Source: Methylacidiphilales bacterium (lineage in GTDB: Bacteria; Verrucomicrobiota; Verrucomicrobiia; Methylacidiphilales; UBA1321). From it: a DNA stretch of 60,404 nt. Position numbers and translations under genes: made by a program. Below, piece by piece: positions 1 through 9,745 of the stretch (positions within the stretch are counted from its first letter, which is position 1; each line of letters opens with the position of its first letter). Below the pieces are notes generated by a model. It did not search any database. It had not been told where the DNA came from and saw only the letters and a program-made list of their open reading frames with translations. The stretch is from the NCBI GenBank assembly GCA_026225555.1, contig JAMFSY010000097.1, forward strand, positions 1 through 60,404, given 5' to 3'.

Positions 1-22
1 AGGAAACCTGCTCGGAATGAAT

Positions 23-1204
23 TCAAGCCTGCAGCTTCTGCCTACGAAACGCCATGACGGCCAGAAGGCCCAAGCCGAGGGTACCCAGCATGACGGTGCT
101 CGGCTCGGGTACGGCTGCCGTCGTATATGTGAAGATATAATCCTCGTTATCCACGGCAGTTCCGGGCGTGTTAAGCGAAGAGTTATAGGTAAACGCATAA
201 CCTTGCGTGCCCTGGTAGGTTGCAGCTTCCTCCGCCGCGCCCGTATCGGTCATGTCGGCAAGCCATTTGACGTTGCCCGAGGTGCTGCCCGAAGAATTAA
301 TTGTAAGGTTATAACCCGCGCCCTGCGTCAGGACGACATTGTCAAAATTGACGGTGTAACTATTGGTGCCGACAATTAAGGAGCTAAGCGGAATGGAAGA
401 TTGGGCGATAATATTGTTATTATTGTCCAGCAGGGTGACAGTCACCGGAGCGAGAGTTCCGGTACTGTTGGTAACCGCGAGGGTAACCGTGGCGGAAGTA
501 ATCGCGTTACCCGTGGACGGTTGTTCGAAAATGAAATGCTCTGCAGGGTTGGACGCAGCACCCGCGGGATTGACGGTGGTGCTCGTGATCGGATTTCCCA
601 GATTATAAGCGCCGTCTGTCGTGACAACATAAGAAATCATCGACAATGTCGACGGCGTTGTCGACGTGCCGCTGGACAGGGTCAAACCGCCCCGTGCAAA
701 ACTACTGTCATTATACCCGTAGGGCTGCACAGAACCCGGCGTGAATGACGTGGCCTCACGAAGGGCGAGAGCGGTGCTGTTGGTAGGTGTGGAGGGTGCT
801 TCCACCACGACATAATAAACCGTACCCGCCGTCAATTGTTGGTCCACGGGGAGGGTTACATCGGCAAAGCCCGCCGTCGTCGTGGTGCCAGTAAATGTGG
901 CGGAATCAATAAAAGTTCCGCTTGGGCCATTATTGTTGGCATTGGCAAGCTCGAGCCCGATTGTAAAAGAGCTATCCGCACTGGCATCGGCAGCAAGATC
1001 AAGGTTGATGCCGGTCGCGTTCATCGTTTCGGGGGCCGTGAAGCTAGCCCACTGCGCTGTCGTATTAGTGACGAATGCGGTGCCACTCGCTGCAAAATCG
1101 ACCGGATTTCCCTCTGTGTAAGTTAGGTCCTGAGCCGCCGCGGGGGCGAAGGGGTAGGCCGCAAGGATGACCGGAAGGAAGGCAAGATACGAAATGTGTT
1201 TCAT
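23..1204 (-). CDS. PEP-CTERM sorting domain secreted protein
   Basis: A 393-residue exported protein. Seen: an N-terminal signal peptide (Lys-His then a hydrophobic run ending AAAQ near residue 25), a long Thr/Ser/Asn-rich beta-type body, and a C-terminal tripartite signal: VPEPST near residue 366, a hydrophobic segment, then the basic end FRRQK. That tail is the PEP-CTERM signal, which in exosortase-bearing bacteria sends a protein to the surface or into the exopolysaccharide matrix. The start is supported by GGAG about 10 bases before the ATG. No catalytic motif was recognised; the body may be a repeated beta-sandwich binding domain. It is divergent from the dehydrogenase at 1360. The PEP-CTERM assignment is secure, the function is unknown. 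Confidence 0.85.
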   Translation of the reverse strand: MKHISYLAFLPVILAAYPFAPAAAQDLTYTEGNPVDFAASGTAFVTNTTAQWASFTAPETMNATGINLDLAADASADSSFTIGLELANANNNGPSGTFIDSATFTGTTTTAGFADVTLPVDQQLTAGTVYYVVVEAPSTPTNSTALALREATSFTPGSVQPYGYNDSSFARGGLTLSSGTSTTPSTLSMISYVVTTDGAYNLGNPITSTTVNPAGAASNPAEHFIFEQPSTGNAITSATVTLAVTNSTGTLAPVTVTLLDNNNNIIAQSSIPLSSLIVGTNSYTVNFDNVVLTQGAGYNLTINSSGSTSGNVKWLADMTDTGAAEEAATYQGTQGYAFTYNSSLNTPGTAVDNEDYIFTYTTAAVPEPSTVMLGTLGLGLLAVMAFRRQKLQA

Positions 1205-1283
1205 TGTTTTTTTCTCCGGGATAGAAACATAGTTACAACGCTAATCAGGGGTCAAGAGAAAACTAAAAGGAAAAAGCTTTTCG

Positions 1284-1311
1284 ATATTTGACTCGGTATC
1301 CAATATTTGAC
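1284..1311. promoter_or_regulatory. Direct repeat in a divergent promoter region
   Basis: The 9-mer ATATTTGAC occurs at 1284-1292 and again at 1303-1311, 19 bp apart, in the AT-rich gap between the divergent PEP-CTERM and dehydrogenase genes. Two copies about two helical turns apart resemble half-sites for a regulator such as an AraC protein. The second copy also contains TTGACA, so part of it could be a promoter element. No regulator is assigned. Confidence 0.3.
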
Positions 1312-1359
1312 ATAAGGTTATAACTTGATACAGGTCCTTTTTTCCTCTTTGGTAAGCCC

Positions 1360-2460
1360 ATGTCACTCCGCCCTCCTTCCATTCCCTCTCGGGAAGCCGC
1401 CCATCACCTCGACATTCGGGGAAACGGCGCCGTGAAAACGAATCATTCCCTCCGGATCATTGCCCACCAGCCGGGGCGGATGTTCACGCAATGCTTCGCG
1501 CCACGGGACCTGGAGCGCCTCCGGTCGCACGGCCATGAAATTATTCTCACGCCGAGCGACGACCCCGGGATCCTGGCCCGGACATGGAGAGAGAATGCGG
1601 CTTCACTTGACCTGGCGTTGACCGGCTGGGATTCCCCTCCGATCACGGATGCGATGCTCGACGCCGCGCCGGGTTTGCGTGCGATTGTGCATGCGGCGGG
1701 GTCGGTCAAGCCTTTCATTCCCGGCTCCATCTGGCAGCGCGGCATCCGGCTCGCCTCCTGCAGCGACGCGCTCGGTGTCGGCGTCGCGGAAACCACGCTG
1801 GGCATGATTATCTGTGGATTGAAAGGCTTCTTCCCATGCGTGGAGGTGACGCGGAGCGGCGGATGGCAGCGCGAATTTCTTTCTCTTCCCGGGTTTCATC
1901 CCCGGGAACTTTTCGACGTCACCATCGGAATCATTGGCGCAAGCCGGGTGGGGCGGCATCTCATCCGTTTATTGAAATCCTTCGAGGCGCGGGTGCTCGT
2001 GGCCGATCCACATCTCGACTACGAGGAGGCGGCCTCGCTGGGAATCGAATGCGTCGATCTCGATGAGCTGGTGGCGCAGAGCGACGTGGTCACCCTGCAC
2101 GCCCCCGCCTTGGAATCGACCCGCGGGATGCTGGGGGCCAGGCATTTCCGGGCCATGAAGGACGGAGCTATTTTTATCAACACCGCCCGGGGAATGATCG
2201 TCGATGAAGAAGCCCTGACGGCGGAACTAGTCACGGGCCGTATCTGGGCGATTCTCGATGTCACAAGTCCCGAGCCACCCCCGGCTCATCATCCGTTCCG
2301 TTCGCTTGGGAATGTGATTTTGACGCCGCATATCGCGGGTGCCTTGACGAATGGAACCCAGCGCATGGGTCGCAGCGCCATCGAGCAAATTCTGGAGTTC
2401 GCGCGGGGAGAGACGATGCATGGGGAGATCACGGCGGATCGATTGGCCCAGTTGGCATAA
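1360..2460 (+). CDS. D-2-hydroxyacid dehydrogenase (NAD-dependent)
   Basis: A 366-residue member of the D-isomer-specific 2-hydroxyacid dehydrogenase family (phosphoglycerate dehydrogenase, glyoxylate reductase), which interconvert 2-keto acids and D-2-hydroxy acids with NAD(P)H. Seen: a nucleotide-binding loop GIIGASRVGR in which the middle Gly of GxGxxG is Ser, the catalytic Arg in NTARGMIVDEEAL, a Glu in DVTSPEPPP and the catalytic His in LTPHIAG. The first ~35 residues look like a non-conserved extension; an internal ATG at MFTQCF is an alternative start. Neighbouring sugar-acid genes suggest a 2-keto sugar acid substrate (inference). Transcription probably ends at the large palindrome just downstream. 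Confidence 0.85.
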   Translation: MSLRPPSIPSREAAHHLDIRGNGAVKTNHSLRIIAHQPGRMFTQCFAPRDLERLRSHGHEIILTPSDDPGILARTWRENAASLDLALTGWDSPPITDAMLDAAPGLRAIVHAAGSVKPFIPGSIWQRGIRLASCSDALGVGVAETTLGMIICGLKGFFPCVEVTRSGGWQREFLSLPGFHPRELFDVTIGIIGASRVGRHLIRLLKSFEARVLVADPHLDYEEAASLGIECVDLDELVAQSDVVTLHAPALESTRGMLGARHFRAMKDGAIFINTARGMIVDEEALTAELVTGRIWAILDVTSPEPPPAHHPFRSLGNVILTPHIAGALTNGTQRMGRSAIEQILEFARGETMHGEITADRLAQLA

Positions 2461-2566
2461 TCCATGGACGTCATCCATGTTTTTCCTTGGTGACGAGAGG
2501 GACAAGACCGCCCCGTTTACGGGCCCGAATGCTAAAGCGGCTTCAGTTGAATAGGCGCACCGAAAG

Positions 2567-2652
2567 TCAGTCATCCTGAGCTTGTCGAAGGATCAGTTCG
2601 GGCGCTTTTTACCGAGGCGGAACTGATCCTTCGACAAGCTCGGGATGACTGA
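2567..2652. repeat. Long REP-like palindrome between convergent genes
   Basis: Two 33-base arms (2567-2599 and 2620-2652) are reverse complements with one mismatch and are separated by a 20-base loop. The arms contain CTTGTCGAAGGATCAG and its complement, a REP-type sequence I recall from many unrelated bacterial genomes. It lies in the short gap between two convergent genes, so it could act as a bidirectional terminator or an mRNA 3'-end stabiliser. No other copy was noticed in the window. Confidence 0.8.
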
Positions 2653-2683
2653 AAAAAGAGCGACAGGCTCACTGGAAAATGCG

Positions 2684-5600
2684 CTAAGGCTGCCTTTCCA
2701 ACGAAAGCACCTGCCCCTGCTGATTCGCCGTGGCAATTTTCTCCACTCGCCCGCCCGTGACGGCGAGGGAAGCGGCCGATCGGAAGGAGCCGTCGGCGAC
2801 CTGTTCATAACTTCCCTCCGGGGAGCGGAGGTAAATTCCCTTCGTGCCGGAGAGGATGAGAGAACGCGGCTCGGCGGCGCTTTCCTGGATATTCGTAATC
2901 AGGTCGGTGAACAATCCCGCCGTGAGAGAGGGGCTTTGGTCGATCCCGTTGGACCAGTCGAAGTGCCACAGCAACCTGTCCTGGGTCGAAACCAATAATT
3001 CCAATTTTCCTTCCCGCTCGGCCACGATGCCCACCCCGGTGACGGGCGCCTGGCCGTTCCAGCTATAAAGCATCGCCTTCTCCTTCGCGTCGTAAATGGA
3101 GACGCCGGTTCCGCGCGCCAAAAGAACGTAGCGCGGTTTTGCGGTAAGCCCCGGCAGCAGTTCGAAGCGGATGGTCGGGTTGCCGCCCAGCGGGGCGTTT
3201 GCGGTGTAATCTTCCGGAATGACCTTGGCGAGATCATAGATCTGGGGCCAGAACTGGGCTCCATCCGGCTGGCGCACCGTCGGTTCGCCGCTGCCACCGA
3301 TTTGCCAGATGCGCACGCGTTCGGCCACGACCTGTTCCGGCATGCCGGTGCCACTGAAATCGACTCCGTCCGCCAGGATGCCGGGAGTGGTATAACCGAC
3401 GGCGTTGAGCAGGCCTTTCCAAGTCAGATCGGGATTAAGGAAGGTGAAGCTGCCATAGCGGCCCACCACGATCTCGCTATCCCCGGACGCGTTGGGTCTC
3501 CACAGCCCGACAGAAAAGGGCATGACAAATCCCCCGGCCGGTTGTCGGGTGTTGTCTCGGCCATATTTTTTTTGAAATTCCTGGTGCATCTGATAGAGGT
3601 CGGCCGACCCTTCAAGCTTCCCGGCCAAGTTGTAGATCTCGAGCGTGCCATTGGCGTAGAGAACGAAGAGGCTCTTGGTTTCCTTTGCGTGCCAATCGAG
3701 CAGGCGAACGCTCTGCACCGGACCGGCGAAATCAAGCTGGAAAATCGCGTGGCCCTTGTCATCGAGAAGCGCCGTCGAAATATCGTCATCCCGGATCGAG
3801 CGCGGATATTGCGGAAAGACGTCGCTTACCACCAGCGTCTGCATGGAGCCATTCTTCAGGAAATCCCCCGTTTCGACCCGCAGCGGATGCCGGGCCTCTT
3901 TACTCGAATCGGTAAAGAAGGTCAGAAGCGGCGAGCCAGGCCGGACGTAGCGGGCCGGCACGGAGGAAAGTTGGAGCGTCTCGTCCGCTTCCTTGACCGG
4001 ATGCGCCTCGCCATAATTTGCCGTTCGGATGGAGGGTCTCCACACTCGTTTGCCTTCGGCCGGTGTCCAGGGCCCGTTGGCATTCGTGGCCAATTCAAGG
4101 CCCGCGGGCAAATGGGTCGGCACGAAAACACGAGGCTGGCTTTGTCTCACGCGGATTTCTGAGAGATCGATTACCTTTCCAAAGTCGACCGCGTCGTTTT
4201 CGATTTTCGCATCGGTCACTTTCGACGGCCGCAGGAACCAATCGTACTGCCAAGCCTGTTTCCAGTTTTTGCGCATGTCCTGAGGAGTAATCTGGAGGCT
4301 GTCATCCTTGGCCGCCGCCGGGGCGGCAGCCGGGGCCGGGACTTGCGCCAACGAAGTAGCGGAAGCCTGGAAAACATTCCGGCCTTCGTCCGAGGCCAGC
4401 GCCTTTCCCTCCGGCAGATGACTCCACTCTCCCGACGACGAGACGCCCACGCTTTGGGGCGAGTTGAATTCCGCTACGGTGCGATCTCCCAAGGCCACGC
4501 GGCCGGCATGATAAAAACCGCTGGCCGCGGGGGTTTGAATGAGCAGATCGGCATCGGTGGCGAAGGGGCCGGAGGCAGCCGGTTTCCAGTCGAGCACGGT
4601 GGACCCGATGGAGAGCCGGTCGTCGCCGGAAAGGCTCGCCGGGCTGGGCGGGGGCGTCTGGGATGCCGAGGTCTGCAGCACGGTGTAGGAGATGATCGAT
4701 TGTCCCTTGATCATTTTTTTCAAAGCCTGGTTATGCACGCTTCCGCGGGTCGAACCTTCGCGCGGAGCCGCATCGCTCATGGAGAAATCATCGCCAAAGC
4801 AGGCGATTTCCATTTGTCCGTTTCGGGTGAGAAAAGTGCGGCGGTTTCCCTGCTGGGAAATGGCGCCGCTCGGGTGCCAGTTGACGCTCACCGAATAGGT
4901 TCCATCCTCCAAGGCGGTAAAGCTGTCCCGGAAGGCGTAAACACCGCGATCGAGGTGAACGAAATCGCGGGTCCATTCGATCTCGGGGGTAAGCAGTTGG
5001 CGGAAGCGCATGGCCACGCCGCTGGGAAGTTCCGCGCTCCAGAGGCAACGGGAAAGATCGTCGATTTTCTCCGGATTCTCCACGCGGTCGGTTCGAATCG
5101 CGCTGGCCGAATTTAAGCCGAAGCGGCCGCCTTCGCCGCCACCCTCTCCCAGCCAGTTGGCACCGCGGGAATTGAGCTGCACGATCGTGCCGGAAGGAGC
5201 GGTGAAAGAGACGCCATTGAAAGCGATATAGTCGTCGTCCCGCTGGAAGCCGGTGCCCTCGGAAACAAAATAATAATCGGTTGAAGTGACCCGCATCCTC
5301 GGATCGTTATCGACCGGGTTGGGGGCGAAGTGGATGCCGTTCCAAGATGGAACGGATTCCGGGGTGCCGGCATCCGGCGTGTACCGCCGTGTTTGTCCGA
5401 GATAGCGGGCCTGAAAATAGCCTCTCGGAAGGGCCGGTTCGGGAAGATGATGCCAGAGCCATTTATATTCCGGGTTGCCCGTCAGGCTCGCCATGATACC
5501 GAGCAGCAGTTTCGAATCGCGCTCCCCGGCGGGAAAGGCGAGCGCCCCAGTGAGGGGATCGATTCGTTCCAGTTCCAGCGCATTGCGGGCATTGCCTCCG

Positions 5601-7243
5601 CCGAAAAAGTCGGAGTAAAGATCCTTCTCCAGTGCGAAGCGAAAGAAGCTCGCGTTAATTTCCTCATCGCATTCGGGAAGGATCCCGCCGGGCAGGCTCG
5701 ACCCGGAGCGATGCTTGACGAAGTCGATAAACGTCCGCTCCTTTTCCTCTCGCCGGAATTGGACCAGATCTTTCAAGCCGCCCTGGGGGGTGAGAGTGTC
5801 GGTGATAAATTCGGCCATTTTATAATCACCCATCCAGGGGGCAATTTGATGGCGGTTTTCCAGCCCGATCTGGCCGTAGGGCGGCGCGAATACGGTCATC
5901 CAGGAGACTTCGGAAAAGGCGAGATAATCGAAAAAATTCTGAGTGAGCAGCAGATCGATCTTCTGCACCTGGTCGGGCGGAATGACGCCGCTGACATCCA
6001 GCATGTTATAAGCCCGGACGAAAAATTCGGTGATGTATTGATGGGTGACCGAATGCTCGTCGATGATTTGCGCCCGGTACTTCTCTTCCCGCTGGCGGTA
6101 GGAATCCCAGCCCGTCCAGTAATAGCCCATCGCGTTGTCGTACCAGCGGGTGACATTGCCATAACCGGGTTCGGCTTTGGGAAGCCAGATGTTTTCCGGT
6201 TTTTCGTTCCACTTGGCATCGTCTTGCTTGAAGAATGCCAGGCAGTCGCCCTGAAGATCGGTCTCGAGCAGCCAGGGCAACCGCAATCCCTTGGCAACGG
6301 CTGGCGCCGTCTTGATTTTCTCAACGAACTTTTCCGTTCCCCTCCGCACCCCCTCGTCGGTGGTGCCTCCAATGATCAGGTGGTTGATGCCGGTGTGAAA
6401 GACATTCGAGGCCGTGTGGACGGCGTAGCCGTCCCCGCCGGGATAGAAACCATCGACGGCGGTAAGAAAGTGGTTGTAAGCGGTCCAAAAGGCGCGGTTG
6501 TTGCCGAGCCGCCCGAGGAGGATGAGATTTTGCTCGCGAAACGGCTGTTTCAAGATCGGATAATCCTTCTCCGTCACATCGACGTCGGTGAGGATGGGAA
6601 GGTCGACGCCTGTCCGGGCCTTGACGGCGGCGGAAATCTGGCTGGCCAGCTTGAGGTAAGCTTCCTTGCCTGCGGGCACGACGATGGTGGCCGCGGCCGC
6701 GCCGTCTTTGACCAAGTCGGTCTGGCCGGAAAACGTCTGGCGCGAGGAGACCGTGGGGCGGTCAACACGAATGAGCGAGACGTCTTTGATCTCCGCCGAG
6801 GCGGAGGGTCCCGCGCCCAGCGAGCGCAGGGTCATCGCGACAGACATCGTGGCCGAATCGCCGCTCGGGCAGAGTGCCGCCACCGTTTGCCAGCGGCCAA
6901 GATCATTGTAGGACATGGAAAGCAGGCCGACCCGGAAAACAACCTGGTCGTTTGATTTCACCTTTACCCGCAGCAGGTATTCGGTGTTTTTTTCCACCGG
7001 ACAGGCAAAGGAGAAAGAGCCGGGAGATCCAGTCAATTGCAGGTGCTCTTCGCCTTCTTCCGTAGTCGATGTGGCCTTCCCCGCTTTGGCGGAGGTTAGT
7101 TGCTGAGCCACGCTCTGGAGGGAAACGATACTGTCGCCCCTATAATGAAAGTCGAATGCGGTCGGCGGAGGGGCGGGCTCGGCGCCCGGGATACGAGGGA
7201 GGACCAGTGAACCAAGAACGATTAGGGAGAGATATTTAAACAT
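2684..7243 (-). CDS. Giant secreted multidomain protein, putative polysaccharide-active enzyme (paralogue 1)
   Basis: 1519 residues from the ATG at 7243; a TTG three codons upstream is a weaker start. Signal peptide at 1-22. Residues about 25-165 look like a beta-sandwich. About 170-330 resemble the alpha-glucuronidase (GH67) N-terminal fold: a helix with LKLASQISAAVKARTGVDLP and later HLIIGGTTDEGVRRG. About 350-640 are helical and rich in Trp, Tyr and His, as in alpha/alpha-toroid lyases and hydrolases (ENRHQIAPWMGDYKMAEF). About 640-870 read as a heparinase-II-like beta-sandwich. About 1060-1519 look like an FG-GAP or propeller module. No family was recognised outright. The gene is the last of a minus-strand run after an SDR and an MFS gene. 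Its close paralogue lies at 14203. Carbohydrate cleavage is inferred from fold style and context only. Confidence 0.7.
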   Translation of the reverse strand: MFKYLSLIVLGSLVLPRIPGAEPAPPPTAFDFHYRGDSIVSLQSVAQQLTSAKAGKATSTTEEGEEHLQLTGSPGSFSFACPVEKNTEYLLRVKVKSNDQVVFRVGLLSMSYNDLGRWQTVAALCPSGDSATMSVAMTLRSLGAGPSASAEIKDVSLIRVDRPTVSSRQTFSGQTDLVKDGAAAATIVVPAGKEAYLKLASQISAAVKARTGVDLPILTDVDVTEKDYPILKQPFREQNLILLGRLGNNRAFWTAYNHFLTAVDGFYPGGDGYAVHTASNVFHTGINHLIIGGTTDEGVRRGTEKFVEKIKTAPAVAKGLRLPWLLETDLQGDCLAFFKQDDAKWNEKPENIWLPKAEPGYGNVTRWYDNAMGYYWTGWDSYRQREEKYRAQIIDEHSVTHQYITEFFVRAYNMLDVSGVIPPDQVQKIDLLLTQNFFDYLAFSEVSWMTVFAPPYGQIGLENRHQIAPWMGDYKMAEFITDTLTPQGGLKDLVQFRREEKERTFIDFVKHRSGSSLPGGILPECDEEINASFFRFALEKDLYSDFFGGGNARNALELERIDPLTGALAFPAGERDSKLLLGIMASLTGNPEYKWLWHHLPEPALPRGYFQARYLGQTRRYTPDAGTPESVPSWNGIHFAPNPVDNDPRMRVTSTDYYFVSEGTGFQRDDDYIAFNGVSFTAPSGTIVQLNSRGANWLGEGGGEGGRFGLNSASAIRTDRVENPEKIDDLSRCLWSAELPSGVAMRFRQLLTPEIEWTRDFVHLDRGVYAFRDSFTALEDGTYSVSVNWHPSGAISQQGNRRTFLTRNGQMEIACFGDDFSMSDAAPREGSTRGSVHNQALKKMIKGQSIISYTVLQTSASQTPPPSPASLSGDDRLSIGSTVLDWKPAASGPFATDADLLIQTPAASGFYHAGRVALGDRTVAEFNSPQSVGVSSSGEWSHLPEGKALASDEGRNVFQASATSLAQVPAPAAAPAAAKDDSLQITPQDMRKNWKQAWQYDWFLRPSKVTDAKIENDAVDFGKVIDLSEIRVRQSQPRVFVPTHLPAGLELATNANGPWTPAEGKRVWRPSIRTANYGEAHPVKEADETLQLSSVPARYVRPGSPLLTFFTDSSKEARHPLRVETGDFLKNGSMQTLVVSDVFPQYPRSIRDDDISTALLDDKGHAIFQLDFAGPVQSVRLLDWHAKETKSLFVLYANGTLEIYNLAGKLEGSADLYQMHQEFQKKYGRDNTRQPAGGFVMPFSVGLWRPNASGDSEIVVGRYGSFTFLNPDLTWKGLLNAVGYTTPGILADGVDFSGTGMPEQVVAERVRIWQIGGSGEPTVRQPDGAQFWPQIYDLAKVIPEDYTANAPLGGNPTIRFELLPGLTAKPRYVLLARGTGVSIYDAKEKAMLYSWNGQAPVTGVGIVAEREGKLELLVSTQDRLLWHFDWSNGIDQSPSLTAGLFTDLITNIQESAAEPRSLILSGTKGIYLRSPEGSYEQVADGSFRSAASLAVTGGRVEKIATANQQGQVLSLERQP

Positions 7244-7278
7244 AAAAACCAATGATAATTAAAAGTGCCGAACGAGCG

Positions 7279-8064
7279 TCACCAGGCCGTCCATCCTCCA
7301 TCGACCGCCAGATTATGGCCCGTCACATAAGACGAGGCGTCCGATAAAAGGAAAAGAACCGCGCCCGCCATTTCCTCCGGTTGCCCGATGCGTCCGAGTG
7401 GCGTTTTTTCACCCAATTTTTTCATAAAAGAAGGATGCTCCTGCTGCTGGGAAGGAAAGGGGAAGGGGCCGGGCGCGATGGAATTGCAGCGAACCCCGCC
7501 GCTGCCCCAGTGAACGGCCAGGTAACGGGCCATCTGTTGAAGGGCCGCTTTACCCATCCCATATTCGATCGGGTTGGGGGAAAGGGGGGAATCGTAGATT
7601 CTCGGATCGGGCGCGACCGTTCCGTACATGCTGGAAAAGAGGACGATGCTTCCCCGGCCTTCCTGCGCCATGGCGGAACCGATTTTCCGCGCCAGCGAAA
7701 AGGTCCCGGTGAGGCCCGCGTGATTGATGTCATCGAATTCAGCGGGGGAGAGATCGGCCAGCGGCTTTCCGCTGGAACTATAGGTCATCAGGACCAAGCC
7801 GGACGGTGTGCCGCGCACTTGAAGTTGCCGCGTCACTTCTTCCTCAACCGCGGCGATATTCCCGACATCCAGGGTCAGGGGAGTAACGCTCTTTTCCAGT
7901 TCATTTTCGGCCACGAAGCGCTGGGCCTTGTCTTCGCGATCCACGCAAAGGACGGTGGCGCCGGCGGAGACGGCCAGCGAAACCGCCTTTGTGCCCAGAT
8001 AGCCGGCACCGCCGAAGAACCAGATATCCCTTCCAGATAAACCGAATAAACGCTCAAAATTCAT
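7279..8064 (-). CDS. SDR-family oxidoreductase
   Basis: 261 residues, a typical length for classical short-chain dehydrogenases. Seen: a cofactor loop GGAGYLGTKA near residue 19, an acidic residue after beta-2 (CVDRED) that favours NAD(H), catalytic Ser in LFSSMYG and YxxxK as EYGMGK, and the C-terminal signature SSYVTGHNLAVDGGW. It probably oxidises a sugar or sugar acid, as do other SDRs in catabolic clusters. It lies 35 bp upstream of the giant secreted protein, so the two are probably co-transcribed from the promoter-like element at 8106-8131. Confidence 0.88.
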   Translation of the reverse strand: MNFERLFGLSGRDIWFFGGAGYLGTKAVSLAVSAGATVLCVDREDKAQRFVAENELEKSVTPLTLDVGNIAAVEEEVTRQLQVRGTPSGLVLMTYSSSGKPLADLSPAEFDDINHAGLTGTFSLARKIGSAMAQEGRGSIVLFSSMYGTVAPDPRIYDSPLSPNPIEYGMGKAALQQMARYLAVHWGSGGVRCNSIAPGPFPFPSQQQEHPSFMKKLGEKTPLGRIGQPEEMAGAVLFLLSDASSYVTGHNLAVDGGWTAW

Positions 8065-8105
8065 AAAGGAAATCCGATCAAAAAAAGAGAATCTTGCTGC
8101 TTAGC

Positions 8106-8131
8106 ATTATAACTATTTGTTCAAATGTCAA
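8106..8131 (-). promoter_or_regulatory. Promoter-like element TTGACA-N14-TATAAT
   Basis: On the minus strand a perfect TTGACA (8131-8126) is followed 14 bases later by a perfect TATAAT (8111-8106), about 40 bases before the SDR start codon. The 14-base spacer is short for a sigma-70 promoter. The same hexamers with the same spacer and a similar spacer sequence recur before the paralogous giant gene (18917-18942), so the arrangement is probably functional. Confidence 0.55.
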
Positions 8132-8179
8132 TTTAAGCTTGTTCCGCTGAGTAGACGCCAGGGGTGCGTTGTTAGGGCC

Positions 8180-9529
8180 TCAAGGCGCCTGATAGTTACG
8201 CGGCCCGCCCAGAGCCTTCCACTTACGGTAGACAACCATGGCGGCGATGGCGGTGAGAAAAGAAAAGACAGCGTTCCAGAGCAAAAAATACCGATAATTT
8301 TTCTCCCAATCCATCCACCAACCGCACAGTGGCCCCAGGAGGATGCCGCCCAAGCAGGTAAAGAGTGCCCCGGCGGAGCCAAACTGGCCGAAGCGGGCCC
8401 GCGGATAGACTTCCACCACCCATTTCGACAGCGCGAGGGAAGTCAGGCTGGCGGCGAGGGCGCGGACGACTATCCACGCAATCGTGCTCCGCTGATCCAC
8501 GGCCAGGAACAGCATCAACGTGGCCGAACCCGCCCCCAGGAAACTTCCCAGGATCAGCGTCTTGTGACAGCCCCAGCGATCCACCAAGATCCCGAACGGA
8601 TAGGCCAGCACGATGAAAATGATCCCGCCCCAGGCCTGGACGTTGCCGATCAGGTTCAGGGACATGCCCATGTTGTCGCGGTAAAAGAAGACCGCAAATA
8701 CGGTGCTGAGCGTGCTCCAGCCGATGGCGGCGTAGACCAGAAAAACCCACCAGTAATAGCTGTGGCCGAAACACTCACGGGCGTAATTTTGAATCCCGCT
8801 CCACCAATGGGCATGGTCTTCCGTCGGCGGCGGCGGATACTCGCCTTCCTTCACCCGCCAGCACATCAGGAGGATGAAAAGTCCGTAGACCAAGGCGGTC
8901 ATCCCGAAAATCATTTTCATATGGGCCTCGGCTAGGCCGAAGATGAAGTAATTGAACGTGATCCCGGCCAGGGCGCCAAAAAGCCGAAAAAGGGCCACGA
9001 ACCGACCCATCAGTTCGATCGGCACGACATCGGGTATCAGGTAAGCGTAAACCGAGGCGACGAACATGTTGAAGGTCTGGAAGCCGACGACCAACGCCGC
9101 AAAGATCAGGATGATCGGCGCCGCCGGTCCCATCGCGAGGAGCCTGGCCAGCAAGCCATGGGAATTCGTCCAGCGCAGGATGTCGGGGGCGAAAGGAATC
9201 GCGGCGAGAAAGAACACGACGAAGGGCGTGGTGACGACGATGAAGGGTCGGCGGCGGCCCCAGCGGCTGCGGAAGCGGTCCGAATTGTAGCTGATGACGG
9301 GATTCAGGGCCGCGTTCATGACCATGGCGAGCGTGGTCACGATTACCGAGATTTCCTGGTTGCTCGCTCCGTTCGATTTCAGGAGGAGCGGCAGCAGTCC
9401 GGGCACGATCTGCTCCATCAGGGTGAAGACGAAATCGCCCCAGATGAGCCAGCTGAAGAGGGTGATCAGGCCGGCGCGCGTGTAGATGAGCGAGCCCGCG
9501 GTGAAGGTCTTTCCCGAGGTCGTCGTCAT
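8180..9529 (-). CDS. MFS transporter (GPH/SLC45-like sugar permease)
   Basis: 449 residues from the ATG at 9529. The frame extends 54 codons further upstream, but that stretch is hydrophilic and unlike transporter N-termini. About 12 hydrophobic segments can be counted, with a cytoplasmic loop RSRWGRRRPF between helices 2 and 3, the motif of sugar:cation symporters such as SucP/SLC45 and GPH permeases. It probably imports an oligosaccharide or sugar acid released outside by the giant secreted proteins of this locus (inference). It belongs to the minus-strand run that starts near 13253, after a 216-base gap. Confidence 0.85.
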   Translation of the reverse strand: MTTTSGKTFTAGSLIYTRAGLITLFSWLIWGDFVFTLMEQIVPGLLPLLLKSNGASNQEISVIVTTLAMVMNAALNPVISYNSDRFRSRWGRRRPFIVVTTPFVVFFLAAIPFAPDILRWTNSHGLLARLLAMGPAAPIILIFAALVVGFQTFNMFVASVYAYLIPDVVPIELMGRFVALFRLFGALAGITFNYFIFGLAEAHMKMIFGMTALVYGLFILLMCWRVKEGEYPPPPTEDHAHWWSGIQNYARECFGHSYYWWVFLVYAAIGWSTLSTVFAVFFYRDNMGMSLNLIGNVQAWGGIIFIVLAYPFGILVDRWGCHKTLILGSFLGAGSATLMLFLAVDQRSTIAWIVVRALAASLTSLALSKWVVEVYPRARFGQFGSAGALFTCLGGILLGPLCGWWMDWEKNYRYFLLWNAVFSFLTAIAAMVVYRKWKALGGPRNYQAP

Positions 9530-9745
9530 GTGCTCATTCTCGGGGAGGTGGCGACCGAGAAGACGGATGCATCCGGAGACGGAAGCATAATCCCCGAACA
9601 AACGTCCATCGTTATCACCGGTTTGGATATGGAATTCATCGGGTGGGCGGGAGAAGCTCTTTTCAGGATCTATATAGAAAGCGGGCTCCATCGAGCCGAC
9701 CGGCCCGATGCCGACGGTTAGGCTTCGTCCAGGCGTCCCTCGGGA

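Noticed and set aside
5330..6955. 541-codon plus-strand open frame
   Set aside because: Antisense to the giant secreted protein; it has no recognisable domain and reflects GC-rich codon structure.
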